DNA of 64,000 nt from Stichopus chloronotus (GCA_021234535.1 CM037829.1:33665976-33729975); one strand, 5' to 3'; counted from the first letter of the stretch, positions 1 to 14,194 are shown. Numbers and translations: made by a program. The notes: a model not told the origin generated them from the letters alone.

Positions 1-3000
1 AGTATTATCCTTTATATCACTGAAACTTCTAATTATCTGTTCTTAATATGATCATTTCCTGTGTTATTAATATGTTTATTGTCCCCTGAGCCACACGAGT
101 TGTTAAGTAAGGGAGTGAGAGATCTGTGTTTAATTGTCGAGGGCAGGTTGGTGAGGGGGAGGGGGTGGGGTTGGAGAACGACACTTTCTATTCCTCGTAC
201 TTCACAGTACTTCAGACATAGGAATGGGTTGAAAAAGGACCGGCGAAACCATTGTACAGTTGGAGGGTAAGGGAAGGGGTGTTTAAGAGATATCTGCGGG
301 CCAATGAACACACTTTTTGTTGAAAAGGTCACCTCATCTTAGAAATCATGGGAGGAAATAGTAAAATATCCCCTTTGACACACCTCTCCCCTACCAATAT
401 GACGTAAACAAACGTATGTAACAGGACTGAACGATTGACAAACAGATAAAGAAAGAATGAAGTTGATATTGATATAAACTAATATATTGGTCTCCTCGTT
501 CAATAAATATTACACGACGGCCACTAAATATGCTCCACTAATACGGAAAGTGCATATATAGATCTCTTCAAATTTACAAACACTGTACATATTTACATTC
601 AATGTTTAAATATAGAATAGGCACACATATTTTTTTTTCTTTCTTCTGGTAATCTTTTTTTTTCACCTTTATATATTAAACAAGTGCCAAACGTACTCTC
701 GTTAAAAAAAATAAAATGAAAACAAATCAAAAACAAGAGTTAAATAAAATAGTAAGATAAAGATTGAGCATCTTTGTGTGAAAATAGGTGATATCCACTC
801 TACGCCATATGCAAATCGATTATTCACCATCAGAGTGACAGAAAAGGGAGGAACTCTTGGTAAACGGTGATCACATACGAAAAGAATCCGTACAGAGTAT
901 TGGACGATTCCAATTCACAGAAAGGAGGAAACGTGTCGAACTAATGGCGGTCAGTAAAAAAAAAAAAAGGAATTCATTGTTTAAGTTATATCGCAAACAT
1001 AATGACTAGAGGAAACAATAACTTCTTTTCGATGAAAAAAAGGCGAGGTAAAGAAAAGTCCCATATTCAACTTTTTCCCCTCCTCCAAAATTATTCGACC
1101 TGTTCAACAAATCGCATTATGGAGGACATTTTTGGTTTCTTTTCCGTCTGTCCGAAGGTTTGACTACGTACTTGTGTGCACACACCATTAAATATACAAA
1201 AGAAGGAACTTTGCCCCCCCCCCCTTTTTTCCCTTGTTATATCGGTGCGTGTGGTTTTCCTTTCCGAGTTCTCAGCAAATATACCAATGTACTGGTACTA
1301 CTAATGTGCATACAATGCGTAATCAAGACGCCCTTTACACAAGATTGCCGATACGACCTTGTGTTGACTTCTTGGAAACGGTATTACAACGCTGGATTAA
1401 AACAGTGCTGGCATGTGAGCTGCTTTTTTTTTTTTTTTGCTTTTTACTTGTGGTGTAAGATATTTTAACCTTGTCATAAACGGTGTGCAAACAAGAATTC
1501 TTATCATATCGGATGCAGTTCTTCGAAAAGAAGTTCAGTAATTTTTCATGTGAGACATTCCAGTAATATATATTCACTCATATCTTTTGCGCCATATTCC
1601 AAAAGACATACCGATACTTCCCCCAGCAGGCTGAGTAATTTTCATTTAATTCGTAACTTCGAATTTATCCGACGCCAACACATTTTCTTCCCCCTCTTAT
1701 CAGAGACAACAAAAACAGTAGCATGATATACTCTCTATGAATGACATTCAAATACAAATCAATGACATTATTGGCCTACCATAAAAAACAAAAAGAGTAA
1801 GGCAAATAAAAATCAGTATGACGCAACCAGTGGTCACGGGTATCACGTACATAGCAATAGTACATTTGAATACATCCAGTTACAGACGTCGAAGGAAAGA
1901 TGGCGTTGTCATTGAATCTTTTTTTTTGTTGCCGCCTTACGAAATGGAAATTTCTGCAAACATGTCACCTCTATTATTGCTCTAACGTTTACATTCACCC
2001 ATCACCACTTGGCTCCGAGTGGGGGCACCCGACGTCCACCAATTCGTCTGAAATATATATCTACGCTGCACACCCAAACTTCCCTTCCCACCATCTTATC
2101 AAACACCTAAAACGCTTAGGTTTCAATAAAGCTGAATTTCTGACAAAGAACTACAAACAAGGAGAGTGAAAAATAAATTACAAGTGAAAATTAAGCAACA
2201 GTTCCACGATCCTGAAATACACCAATATAAGGGCACACATGTTAAGTTTTCCGCTTCTGGGAGGAAAGTTCTTTGCAGGTAATAGATGTCTTGCAGACAC
2301 ATTCCTGCAAAGGGAAAAGACATTCACTAAACACGCTGAGGACACTCGCAGAAACTTTGGCACAATAAGCTCCCCCAGTGCCAAAAAGCCCAAAAACTAC
2401 GATGTTGATTTTTTCTGGCTACAAACTAGTTGCGACATCATTTTAAATTTCCTTAAAACATTTGACTTTTGGATGCCCTTCTTATTTTTTTTACTATCTG
2501 TTTTTTTTTTCAATTATTTATTCCACAAACTAGGACGGAATTCCTGCACTGTAACTAAAACTGATAAAATGACTGTCTTCAGAATCAGTGAATCTATGTG
2601 TTGTTCATCAAGTAATAGTTACAGCACAAAAACACTTTGCATATGAAAATGAAGTGGTAACATACAAAAAACATGTTCATCGTACACACTTGATGCTATA
2701 AATCTCCTGAACCTGTATCGAGACCAAACCATTTTTTTTCTATGATCCAGTCACCTGTGATAACATATTAAAAGTGAAAAAGACCTGATTCTTTTTTTTT
2801 TGAAGGGGGGGCTGCATCCCTATATGATTGCAAACAAGTGTTTCAAGATAAAATGAAGAATCATCAAAAGTTCATTTGAAATACTTGGTCTTCCTGTAGT
2901 GAAAATGGCCTATGGACTTAAATAAGGATTACAAACTTGTCGGCCAGAAAAAGATATTGAGGGCTAAGATTTACAAACCATAGAAGAATGTCACACAAAG

Positions 3001-3117
3001 TTCAGCTACAACAGGATCTTGAGCCGTTTCCAAGGTTTCCGGTCTTATTTGTAATAGTACATGGAAAATGTCAACAATCTTTTTACAATTTTACAATTAA
3101 AGAACCGAAAATAAGTT
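1..3117. other. No gene recognised; distal flank of SOCS gene
   Basis: No reading frame here has recognisable protein features. The longest plus-strand frame (2239-2646) is low in complexity, rich in Phe and Ser, and lacks a domain. The stretch contains several poly(T) and poly(A) runs (for example 1425-1438 and 2501-2510). Part of it could be a long 3' UTR of the minus-strand SOCS gene, but no end point can be fixed from sequence alone. Confidence 0.5.
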
Positions 3118-3118
3118 T

Positions 3119-3129
3119 TTTATTTTATT
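3119..3129 (-). terminator. Candidate polyadenylation signals for the SOCS gene
   Basis: Two overlapping TTTATT words on the plus strand (3119-3124 and 3124-3129) read as AATAAA on the minus strand, about 930 bases beyond the SOCS stop codon. They are the first canonical hexamers I see downstream. AATAAA is common by chance in AT-rich DNA, so this is only a candidate. Confidence 0.25.
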
Positions 3130-4060
3130 ATTATTATCTATTTTGGCTGTTATTAATTGCACGGTATAGTTGTCTTCTTCAAGGCGACAAATGGTGGAAT
3201 TTTCACCTCTTTTTATTTAACAGAACGTTAATTACAAATATCCTTATCATCTCCACAATTGATCCTCCAGGACACAACCTCACTGTGGCAAGAATGGCCT
3301 TTTTTTCTATACAGCCTCTATTGAGTTTTTTTTTCTTTACTAATCACATCTTTTTCACAAACGTTGGGTGTGTTTGAGCTGCTTTGGTGAAACTTAACCC
3401 TACCATTACCTCTGAAGGGTTACCTTCTTTCAATATCAAAACAGATACCACAGATACATGTATGAAAGGTATACCATTTGCAAGTCACGGCCGACATGGT
3501 TGAGACATGGGAACCACAAGGAAGAACTGCCAAAAGAGATGACACCTATGTGGACAACATGGTCTGATAACCAATGCTTGAATTATGATCTGCAGTAACA
3601 GCTAAGTCAAAGATGGGTGCACAGAACTGCCGGCTACTCTTTTTCTGACCAGATATTGATACTTCCATGTAGTCACATGACATACCCCTCAAGAAATTCT
3701 CAATTACAAATCAATTAACCCTTTCCTTTTTTCTACGAAAAAAAAATAACAATGTCTATGTTAGATTACGATGCGTGTTACATTTCAAAACATGATAGAT
3801 GTGAAAGATACATTTTGAATGATTGGTTTTTCTACCTGATCAAACTTGGCATGCTTTCAAGCGCACACACCATATCCATTGCTTTTTGTGTTGTCACCCT
3901 CTCACTACTTGACAGTTGCCGCTGTCCAGAGCCATGATGTTGTACTTCTCTGAGTGGCCTCCCGCTTTGAAAATAACAAAACAGCTTGGTGAGCCTGAGC
4001 CACGCACCCGTCCTAGGTTGGTTCGTCACTCTTCACTGATGGCACACTGATGAGTTTTTG

Positions 4061-4729
4061 CTATAGATCAAATGGATAATCCATGAGGTAGCTCTTTAGT
4101 TTACCCGGTAATTCCAGAGTGATTATTTTTCCCTGTTCTTTGAGTTGGCTATTAATGGTGCAACGACATAAATGTTGCAAGGACGGTACATCTGATCGTA
4201 GTGGCTTCTTGATTGTGGCATCAGTGTCCTTTCTACCTGAGGGCTCTAACCAAACAAATTGTCCACTACCCTTTCTTTGTTTCATTTTGTTAGCATTTGA
4301 ATCTATCTCAGCTTTGGAAAGCTCTATGTAATGCGTGATGAGTCTGACTACACAGTCAAAAGATGGTGCATTGCTCTTAATAGCATCATCTGAGTCCAGA
4401 CTAAATTTTCCCTGATCATAGTCTATCCTGACACTGGTGGTACCACGAGGTGTTTTAACGCTTAATGAGAACAAGTAATTGGCATCTGAGCTGTCTCGTA
4501 TCAGGAATGTCCCATTGTCTGCCTCTCTGAGTTTTCTTTTGGCATCTTTGTATGTCATTGCACCATGATACCATCCTGATGTGTAGAGTGTGTTCAGCGC
4601 AGAACACAAGCGGTCCATGTCCTCCTGACTACTCCGACCACTCCCTGATGCACCATCTACAACTGATTGTACAGTGACCCGTTGGTGGGCTTCGCCATTC
4701 ATTTCCCGGGGCGGCATAAGGATATGCAT
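4061..4729 (-). CDS. SOCS2/CISH-like suppressor of cytokine signalling
   Basis: This is a cytoplasmic adaptor. The SH2 domain binds phosphotyrosine on cytokine receptors or JAK-pathway proteins, and the C-terminal SOCS box recruits Elongin B/C and Cullin 5 for ubiquitination. Taking the first in-frame ATG (4729-4727), the protein has 222 residues. The SH2 domain begins at GWYHGAMT (about residue 52), has the FLIRDSS phosphate-binding loop (residues 75-81, Arg78), and continues through YLFSLSVK. The SOCS box begins near residue 177 with PSLQHLCR (182-189) and ends DYPFDL, close to CISH (YPFQL) and SOCS2. The SOCS box has a few extra residues (QLKEQGK) before the LPGKLKSYL segment. The open frame extends 29 codons upstream to a TGA with no ATG, so either Met30, Met34 or Met39 starts the protein or a 5' exon splices in. 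The whole domain pair lies in one exon. The SOCS2/CISH class is clear; choosing between the two is not safe. Confidence 0.93.
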   Translation of the reverse strand: MHILMPPREMNGEAHQRVTVQSVVDGASGSGRSSQEDMDRLCSALNTLYTSGWYHGAMTYKDAKRKLREADNGTFLIRDSSDANYLFSLSVKTPRGTTSVRIDYDQGKFSLDSDDAIKSNAPSFDCVVRLITHYIELSKAEIDSNANKMKQRKGSGQFVWLEPSGRKDTDATIKKPLRSDVPSLQHLCRCTINSQLKEQGKIITLELPGKLKSYLMDYPFDL

Positions 4730-5629
4730 AAAATTCCCTTTAAATGCAACAGCTCCTTCACCTTCACCAGTGTATGCTGATAACAAGTTTGATGTAGACC
4801 TGTGCAGTTGTATCACTCATACAGGTTGCTGAATATATAAACCTTGTGAAATGTCTCCGTACTATTCCGTAAAAGACACTGTGTGTCTAGAGTGAACTAC
4901 AACAAAGACTTGATAACAAAACAGTAAAATCAGTTTTGATATATTGTTCGTCTGACGGAACAAGCAGAGAATTGTTCATTGGCCTAGACTAGCTGAAGCT
5001 GCCTACAGATCGTATAAATAACTTACTGTACAAATGAACGATAGTAACTTGAAATGTCGTAGCTAATACTGTCGTTGATGCTTATGAATCCACATCCTTT
5101 CACAGGGAAAGATGTACGTTGAAACGAGCGACAAGATGGAGATCAACCAAGGGTATGGTGTTGGTACTCCTAAGTCCAACGAACGTAACAATCCAAACGT
5201 ACACACAGTTCTGTGCAGCAGTGCCAAAAAGAACACAATACTAATTGTATAGGCCACACAACAAAGGACACACAGAAAACCGCAAAGTTACAATCGATGG
5301 CCTCGATGGTCGATCACGAGCTGTTTCCTTCAGACAAATGCTCGTTCAAGTAAACTTGCAATCTCTTAACACTACATTTTATATATTCCTGGAGTTACAG
5401 CGTTTTCACGACTGTGATTTTGTGTGGTCTCGCATCCGCTGTCTTCTCGAAAAATGAACGAGAATTACAGGTAACTTTGCGGTACGCCTACGGTGCAATA
5501 CACTCACACAATACACTGAAGACTCGATTGCGGTTGATTTCTCTTGGAAGTGTGTGACTAAAGACCCGGCGAATTAAGTACCACCTACTATGAATAAACA
5601 TAAGTTACGAGAGACCAAGCTATTACAAG
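4730..5629. other. Upstream region of SOCS gene, possible 5' UTR or promoter
   Basis: On the minus strand this is the 5' side of the SOCS gene. The sequence just upstream of the first ATG holds AG dinucleotides that could act as acceptors (for example after the minus-strand TATATATTCAG near 4830), which would fit a non-coding first exon further upstream. No TATA box or first exon can be assigned with confidence. Confidence 0.3.
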
Positions 5630-5805
5630 AGTAGGTTTTTTAATATTTTAGAATTTTGAACAGCAGCAATAGTGTTAATTTCACGTTTTAAAAATATTAA
5701 AACAGTAATATTATTTAAGTTAAAAAATATTAAAAATGGATTTATATTGCTAAAAGATGAAAATAGCTGATAAATTTATCTCTTTATATTTTTTAACACC
5801 GTCAT
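5630..5805. repeat. AT-rich block with repeated TTAAAAATATTAAAA words
   Basis: A strongly AT-rich block contains several related words (TTTTTTAATATTTT, TTAAAAATATTAAAAC, TTAAAAAATATTAAAAATG) in both orientations. It could be a decayed transposon interior or a matrix-attachment-like sequence. It has no coding potential. Confidence 0.45.
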
Positions 5806-7046
5806 TCTAAGTCAGTCTCCAAATGAACGTCTGATTGCGATTGACAAGCCTTATTAAATCGGGATTTTCCCGGTAACTATTTGCATATGCAGTACTCTAC
5901 GAAGAATTGCCAGGTCATAATAATCGATCCCCGTTCCAACTAAGAGCCTTTACGAGGTGACCAAGCATAACTGTTCGAACAGGGGAAACCAGAGGGATAA
6001 TAATTGAACAAGCAAAGCAACGAAAAAGGCACATGAGTGCGAAATGATCACCACAACCAAATTCCACTTTTCTTTGCACTGCAAATATTTCGAAGTGTAT
6101 TTTCTGTTTGAGACGATTACGAATTAGCAGAATGTGTAGGTTGACTCGCCCCTTCAGAGACATGCCTCAAGGGAAATGACAACGTCTTTCGGCTGGGTTA
6201 CATTTGGCTGAACTAAAAGCTAGGAAACTGCAACTTCCCTCAAGTGTGAATCAACAGTTTATAAATATTTATTGTGAAGGTGTGCAATACAATGGTCGAC
6301 AAAATGGACAACATTTCTTTCATTTTCTTCTTACTGACTGTAATATGTGATGATGGTCATTCGGGTTTCCTTAGAAAGTTCTTGAGCGTTGCCCAGATCC
6401 CTTGCCCTCATACCGCCAGTCATAATGACGATTTAACTTCCAACTTTCTTCTTTGAAACTCAAATCTGTAGCTGTGACACGTAATGAGAGTCTAGTAGGC
6501 TAAGTCACGATTTGCTCCGTCAATTGTGTACCTCAAATTCATTAATGCGAAATGTTGTGGAGAACGAAGGACGGGGAACTTGAAGGATATGATTAGTATG
6601 GCACATTTCGAGCGGATTTACTTGAAAATGAACCTGTTTGGGGTAAGGGCGGGAAATAATGGTTGGCGGAAGCAATTTTATAGTGGGGGAAACAGTCTGC
6701 TGCAATTGGCCAGCTCACCCGATGAAAGTGGAAACTTCTACCGATAACAGCAGTAATGCCATAATAGTACCGTTGTAGCAACATCCGATAGGTCTCCTCG
6801 ATTACCGTGATGAAACTGCAATCCACTCCCTCCCACTTTGTGTTCATATTTACACTTACGAGGAAACTATTAAATCGCCTTTCCAAAAATCTAAACATCA
6901 ATAGGCCTACTTCTGCAACTCAAAAAAAAAAAATTGTTACTAAGGAAATACTGCACTATGTACACAGTCACGTCGTATTCTTGTTAGAGGGCGGTATTGC
7001 TTTATTAAAATTGCCCGATTTAAATCAACGCCTCTGATTTAACCCA

Positions 7047-7100
7047 GGGCGGTAAATAGTTTCAGGGCTGTAAGTAGTTTCAGGGCAGTAAATAGTCTGT
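7047..7100. repeat. 18-bp tandem repeat, three copies
   Basis: Three consecutive 18-base units starting GGGC and carrying GTAARTAGTTTCA (7047-7064, 7065-7082, 7083-7100). The third has diverged at its 3' end (TAGTCTGT). Confidence 0.8.
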
Positions 7101-9719
7101 ACTCTGATACATCATACCTGAATGCACCAACATGACATACAAATAAAACAGCTCTAATGATTGCTTAAACATTAAAGTGATTGCGTGGGTACTGAAAAAC
7201 CAAAAAGATAAGATTATGTTTGATCTTAACTTTTTCTTTATTTTTAAGTGTACACGCGAGGTTGTACATGAACGGACTATGTCTTTCAATGAAGGAAAAT
7301 GACAGTAACTACTTCGAAAAGCAACGGGATTGGCATAAAAACAGTAAAAAACAGAAATCATATTTGAAAACTAACGGTTCTTACTATAACCGCCTACATA
7401 ATGAATGTGCAACAGTACAGGTCTCAGTAGTGTATCAAAAATATACTACTCAAGTCGTTGCCCCTTGGTAGGTATCGGGAATTGTAGTATTTGGTGAAAG
7501 GAAACACTGTATTTACAAATAACCTACGAGAACTGAACATAACCTTGCAAGCGTCGTCAGTTGTTAACTGAATATGCAATACTAGTATACTTCCCATCAG
7601 CGTGCTCAAAGAAGCACACCGTTGATTTGAATGAAAACTGTCAACCACTACATTATCGTATTCTACACTTTATGTCGTTATGTTAGAAGAATTTAAAATC
7701 ATATGGCAGAATTTACCACCTGAAACCTATTTATCATCGCAAAATGTCTGAATGGTGCCATTAAAAGATGTACCACACCTTTCTACGTAAGAAATCTTCT
7801 TGTCTTAACCTGTTGTCTACGTACACGATCACTTTAAAACGCTGAATTATTACCCACTGAAGGGCAGTTAACCATGTATGTCTCACTGTTAAAATCATAT
7901 TGAAATTCACGACTGTTAAAATGGATATGAATTCACACGAAGGATTCGTTGGAGTTGGTAGGTAACGTGATCTGGACTTACTGAGTGTTTACTTTCTAGT
8001 TCTTTTAGAGTGACTGTACCCATACGACAGAAACGAAAAGAACCTCAAATTTCAAACCTGTTTCTTGGAAACGGTCAATGAATTGAAACTATAAACCGGC
8101 GAAGATCATCTTCGCAAGTTTATGAGGGTTCTTGGCGAAAGCGAAAAGGACAGATTAACGATGATTTCTCGGTACAAAGAAACGGAATCCACTGAAATTT
8201 GCACGCAACATTTGTGCTTGGAACATTTCGTTCTATCGGTTGAGATGTCAAAGGAATAGCGATCCCACCTAAGCATTGAGAGGAAACGGTCAGTTCTCTT
8301 GACGGACGCACTATTATAGTTCGGGGCGTCCAGGACCGGTCATACATGATGGCTGAAAGTTCAATGCAGGTCGGCAATAGCCTAATTGCGTGCGTAGGCA
8401 AAACGTAAAAACATTAAACTCACAGTCCAACAGTTTAGGGTGTCTTTTAATTGCCCCCATTTGGAGAATTAATACGTTTCAGGTGATACGAAAAAAAAAA
8501 AAATACGATAATGTAGTTGTTGTCAGTTTGCATTCAACTTTACGGTGCCCTTCTTTGAACTATAGCAAAATATTAGTAGCCCAATGGATATTCATTTGTT
8601 CGAAACAGATTATCACTGACACCCGCAATGAGGTGTTGTAAACACACAATGCCCGATACCGATCAAGGAGTAGGGTTGCGTAGCATGTTTTTCATACATC
8701 AGTTCACACCTAGTCCTCACAAAATACACATATATAGCCTAATGTGATGGCCGTTGATGGCCACTTCGGCGAGCATGGATGTGTAAAAGTAGGAATTTGA
8801 CAATTCTAATAAAAGGTCTATAAACGTGTTTCCAACACCTAGTAAAATTATGTATTATTACATCGAGACGTTGTAAAACCACTCAGTTATTATCAAAATA
8901 GAAAGAATTTTTTTTCCCTCTCCATTGATATCAGTTTTGTACCATTAAATTTCGTGAGTCAGTCACTGTTCAAATATAAGAAGAATCAGTTTCGTCTCTA
9001 TAAGTCACGTGCATGTCATGTCAGGGCTATTTACGTAACATAAAACAATTGGAAGTGGACGATCAACGGCGGTTTGTATGTGCATAGGCTGGATGCAGTA
9101 CATACAAAATGTACGGTACAATCGCTGTGCCCTAAATTGTTGATTATAGACGATTGTGTCAATTAAACTTCGTCATTTTGGTGTTACGGAAAAGTTTTGT
9201 TGTCGTCTGCAAATATCGTTTTGAAAAAAATATCGAATTGATTCATTAGGTGAGTCAGGTACTCGAAGGCACTCTTTGAGACGTGGGAAATAACACTGGT
9301 CTCTCTTCAATTGTATTTGTTTTGAAGTATCGGACATAATACTTAAAAAATCTTTCATTTCCAAAGAGATGGTAGATCAAAGTGTCCACCTATACTTTGC
9401 TATAATGGGAAATAGAAAGTCTCATTTCTCACTGTTCAACATCACTTGTCAGTCTAGTTCCGCGACATGCCTTCCTTGGGACTTTCCAGTGTAGTTGAGA
9501 ATGTAAAAGAATGGGTCAGAATGACCTAATTAACTTGGTTGTTGCAGATAGACTGTGCAATTTGCACAATTTGAATAAAAAATCATACAAGACTGTTAAC
9601 CTCAATGAACCACTAATCTTCCTGGCTTCATGTTTGTAACATTTATTAAGGAAATTTTACTGTATATTTTTACGAACCAAAAGTAAATCTTCAGAAACAA
9701 TTGTCCAATCAATGTACCG

Positions 9720-9749
9720 TATAGCCTTCTCTTCTCGATGAAGGCTATA
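9720..9749. other. Perfect 10-bp hairpin
   Basis: TATAGCCTTC at 9720-9729 pairs exactly with GAAGGCTATA at 9740-9749 across a 10-base loop. The arms are too short for a typical animal microRNA precursor. It may be chance or a transposon remnant. Confidence 0.6.
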
Positions 9750-11824
9750 TGGAATAATGAAGCCAAAATTCAAAGCTCATGAGATCATGATGCTAGACAC
9801 CGTTTGTCCCTTTACTGGGGACTCACATCTGAATTGCCTTTGAGTTCGATGTTGCTTGAAAGAACTGACATTGTGTCTACTGAAGTTAGTCCTTATAATT
9901 ACGCATGAGGGCCTACCCATGGCATCATACACTATCGCATTATCCCACCTCATCCAATCTTGAAGTCAAATGATATTTTGCCTGTGTGATTCCAACTGTT
10001 CTACTGAAAATTAAAGTAACAATGTTTGGACCAAATGGAAAATAATGACTGGGGTGTTAAGAAAGTGATGGGAAAGATACAAAGCCCACACATCCCATTT
10101 CATCTGCACTTTGAGACACCAGATGAATAAATACCACGGTTGTCATACTAAATCGAAGTTGCTAAAAATCCTGGTTTTTCATATTAAATTCAGACAACAG
10201 AAAAGTGTGGTATATCTTGTAATCAACCTCATCGCCTTAAGTCATCTTTACCCCCTGATGCATGGTATCATCCCACTCAGGTATAGCAGACAATAACATG
10301 GTCAATTAGACATCAGGTTCCTCTGACCGATATCTGCTCAGGTGCAACTCAGTTCGGACGAGAACGGTATTCTATCAATTGCCCGACTGAGACCTTCACT
10401 TACTTGACTATGTTTGTATGAGTTTGTGTTTTTTCTTTATACTTTTTTTTTCATTTCTCCGCCTACATTACACATTAGTGACTCGTTTCCAGTCCATCGG
10501 CGGCATGTTACGCTGCGGTCATCTTCCTTATGACGTCATGTTGCAAGATGTTAGACGCAGTCTTCCGGTAACAAGAACTGAACAGAACGAATGATTGTAT
10601 AATGTCTCGTGTTGTGCACGTAGTACCGGACAGAAATGTTAACGAACTGGGCTGTGAGAAAAAAAAAAACAAAAAAAAAAAACACGAAATAACAACATAA
10701 GGAAATGATACGTTTATGAGGCAGGTCAACAACACCAACCATGATAAAGGTTTATTTTCATTACATGTGGACCTGCTGGAGTTTTAGATGTACATTGGCA
10801 GATCATTTTTTTACCACAAATCTGTTAAAAAGATATGTTCGATTCTACTCGATTTAGAGAAAGGAAAGAGCAAAAAGTTAAATAAGATGTATTTTGCAAC
10901 TCACTATCCTCCTATAAGGGGTCTACCTGCAGTCTATTATCTGTTATTAGTATATAACTACTGTGATGCTTTGTGTACAAAGAATCATTCCGCGATGTGA
11001 TCAGACGGCTGTCTGTCAAAGCCGAATGCTGAGACAAAAAAAAAACGAAAAAAAAAACAGAAACACACGGATCGAACATTACCAGTGTTCACAGACTGAG
11101 CTACGTCATAAATGTAGCAATGATAGACATTTTTTTACTTTGATCATTAGTCGATCTGTATATAGTATAAACAGACTCGTGACTGACCAGAAATCTGTCC
11201 TTGCTACTGCCGATTTATAAAATTGCCAGCCTGAGATACAATGATGTAATACCAAAGATTTAATCTCACTTCGTCTATAGAAACAATGAAACGAATAAAG
11301 TCATCAATTGAAAGACATAAAGACACCGGGAATGCAAAGTCACATATTTCATTTCCTGTGTATTTTCATATTTACAAGGCTTTTTAAAATTATTTCTATT
11401 ATAGTTGACTATGGAGACGCTCTTCAAATAATAAAGAAGAAGATTAAATTATAGAAAAAAAATGACAGGGATTGAGAGAAAAATGTACAGGGAAAAGCCA
11501 AAAAATAAACGAAAGCGTAAACGTGAGGTAGGGCTAATGTTCACAATGACCCCGCGGTGAGTCTGCATTGACAACTGTACGGGTTGTAGGCGTGATGTAG
11601 TCCTATCATAGAAGTGACATGCGGCTGTTAGTATAACGTGAGACAGTCGGCCTGTAAAGGCTGTCATTTGTTTCTTAACTCCGTTACCAAATTATGAGTA
11701 TCATTTTGCAGTTCCTATACAGCCCTAGACGCACATGCGGATGATCCAGAGATGAGCAAAAGAATAGAAAATCCACCATTACTCTCACTACTTAAAAGTA
11801 CCACATATAACCAACAGTAATACA

Positions 11825-11846
11825 AACACACACACATACACACACG
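11825..11846. repeat. (CA)n microsatellite
   Basis: An interrupted run of CA dinucleotides with one TA interruption. Confidence 0.8.
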
Positions 11847-14176
11847 TAGAAATAGGTCTATATGATGTATATATGTAAACTTCGCTAAATGCCTTTCCGC
11901 TGAAATTTCTTGGAAAGCGATGCCAGAAATGTATCACGGGGGAAAATTGATTTCATATGCACTGTGTATTTATATATACACATTTTACGCATCGATGGCT
12001 TACAGATGTAGTATTCAGCGCTTATTAAATGGCCTTATGGTGACACGTTTCGGGTTCCCACGGCAACGATGTCGTCACGTCACACACTGCGGATGGGGTT
12101 CAGATTATAGATTGATACCGAGAAATAACGACAGGAATTTACCTGGTGGGGCATTACTATTATACGCTGCAGTTGACCGACTTGCCAAACGGCGATCAAA
12201 CTTTCTCTAACAGGCTCGGTGGTAAGATAATAAAAGATGGCTTAATAGTATTTCTCGGAATGTACGACGGCCAAGGAAAAAAAATGAAGCGAATTTGCGC
12301 AGTATGAAATTTCATTGACAAATGTCATTGAGATGATCATGTAAACGATTAAATGAAATTACTAATTTAAAAACGAAAATCCACAATCGTTTGAGTATTC
12401 TTAACCTATACGTTTATGTCGACTGATGTAGGTATGGAGAAATATTTTGTTTACGGGTGATGGTGCATCCCAGCACAATGTCACGTCAACTATTCTTCGC
12501 TTTTGTTGGTGGCGACGAACATTCCTGGTAAACGATCGTGACCTTAGAGAGTCGGAATGTGGTTGCTATGGCGATTGCTTTGTCAAACGTATTTTTTTCG
12601 TTTAATGGCAACATACATCTCACAACATAACGATGACACGGAGTTTTTTTTTTTTTTTGTATTTATGATTTGGAAAATTATACCATCACAATTGACACCA
12701 TCTTCGTTGTGTAACGATTATTACAGCAGTGGTATGTATAATGGAGACTAAAAGTCAAGTATGAGTCAAGGAGTTATTCCTGTTTTGTTACCACCATGAG
12801 TGAATGACGAGTTTGGCATGGCCGTGGTTATTTTCTTAACCTGGCCAAACCACTCTAGTCAGGAGGAAGGTTAGGTAACGTGTCACTGTGAGACAAAAAA
12901 AAAAAAAAAAAATACCGCAGAGGCGTCTTTTTCGTTTCACGTACGTTCGATAAGGCAGCGTTCCATACTAAATAGGTACTCGTACATTCTCATACAACCA
13001 AATATGACGCACGGACTTAACGCAGACACAGAAAACCCTAGATTGTCCCATAGTCTGAGCACTTAGGCAACACGTCAATGCAGGGCACGGGAGGGACTCC
13101 CCCACTTGGTGAAAGGGGGAAGTCCCTACCAGAAAAGGGGTTCTTGGGAGAAATCCTTGCCGGGGACGGGGTGTTTTTTTCAAGTTATGGACTCGGGAAT
13201 TTCCATGAACCAGAGACTCCCATACCAAGCCGAAAATCCTCAATCGACACCCATTTCTATCCTTGCGGACGACAACTGACCAACCATGACACTCCAGCAT
13301 CAGGGAAGCCTAACCTCCTCCTAACTCCCATAACACCAACGTGTTTGAGTCAATATTGTGCTACATTAAGCGAATCCCCGTCATTGTTCAACTTCGTTAG
13401 CTCTAGCGTTCGGTAGCTCTAGCGTTACACTGATCAATAAAAGTTTGAATAAATAATGTGAATTCCTCACTATCATGAATGGGACCACGACAACTATGCA
13501 ATCGTGGTTGCCTAAATTGACATATTTTATGAGATGTTTACAGCCAAATTCTACATCGGGTGGTTTTATATTTCCATTAATGTCACCACTTTTGCGGTGA
13601 GACTGCCATATGGAACTTGGAAATGAATCAGAAACAAAGCAACCTGCGGAGGGGCTTGAAAAGATCCATTCTTCCTTTCACTTTTTATTAGAGTATAAAA
13701 CAAGTGCATTAATTCGCAGGAAGTGTTCATGAATAATTCAATGACCATTCAACCCCCGTGGATTCGATGTCCCACACATCATGCTTTCATGTAAATTTCC
13801 TGACGTCACACGGACAAACACTCATAGCGTAAACTGGGATGAGAGAAAAAAAACGCACCAAAATCCAAAAAAAAAAAAAAAACACCAGCAGAGAGAGCCG
13901 GGACTTGTCTGAAAAAGCGTGACTTTCATTTCATAGTAATGAACGAATCACTATTGTTTATAAATCCTGGTTTCCTGGTTAAGTTTAACATTGCATTGGT
14001 GGAATTTGTTTCTTGACTCAAAGAGTTTAATCATGTCAGTGGTGACTCACTTACAGAAATATTGGAATTGTGATTAAAATCAGGATCATACCCAGTCACT
14101 TCGCCTACACACTGGTGCACGTGACATAAGTCATTAAAATTATGAGGGCGCTTTCGTTAGTCCGATACCAGAGCCA

Positions 14177-14194
14177 TATATAGAGCTCTATATA
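14177..14194. repeat. 18-bp perfect palindrome
   Basis: TATATAGAGCTCTATATA is a perfect palindrome centred on a GAGCTC core. It is AT-rich, so a chance origin is possible. Confidence 0.7.

Noticed and set aside
2239..2646. 135-codon plus-strand frame downstream of the SOCS gene
   Set aside because: Phe/Ser-rich, no domain, no splice partners, and on the strand opposite the probable SOCS 3' UTR.
9720..9749. MicroRNA precursor
   Set aside because: The 10-bp stem is much too short and the flanks do not extend it.
13078..13416. 112-codon plus-strand frame overlapped by a 110-codon minus-strand frame
   Set aside because: Two antisense frames of similar length in a locally GC-rich patch; neither has a motif or splice support.
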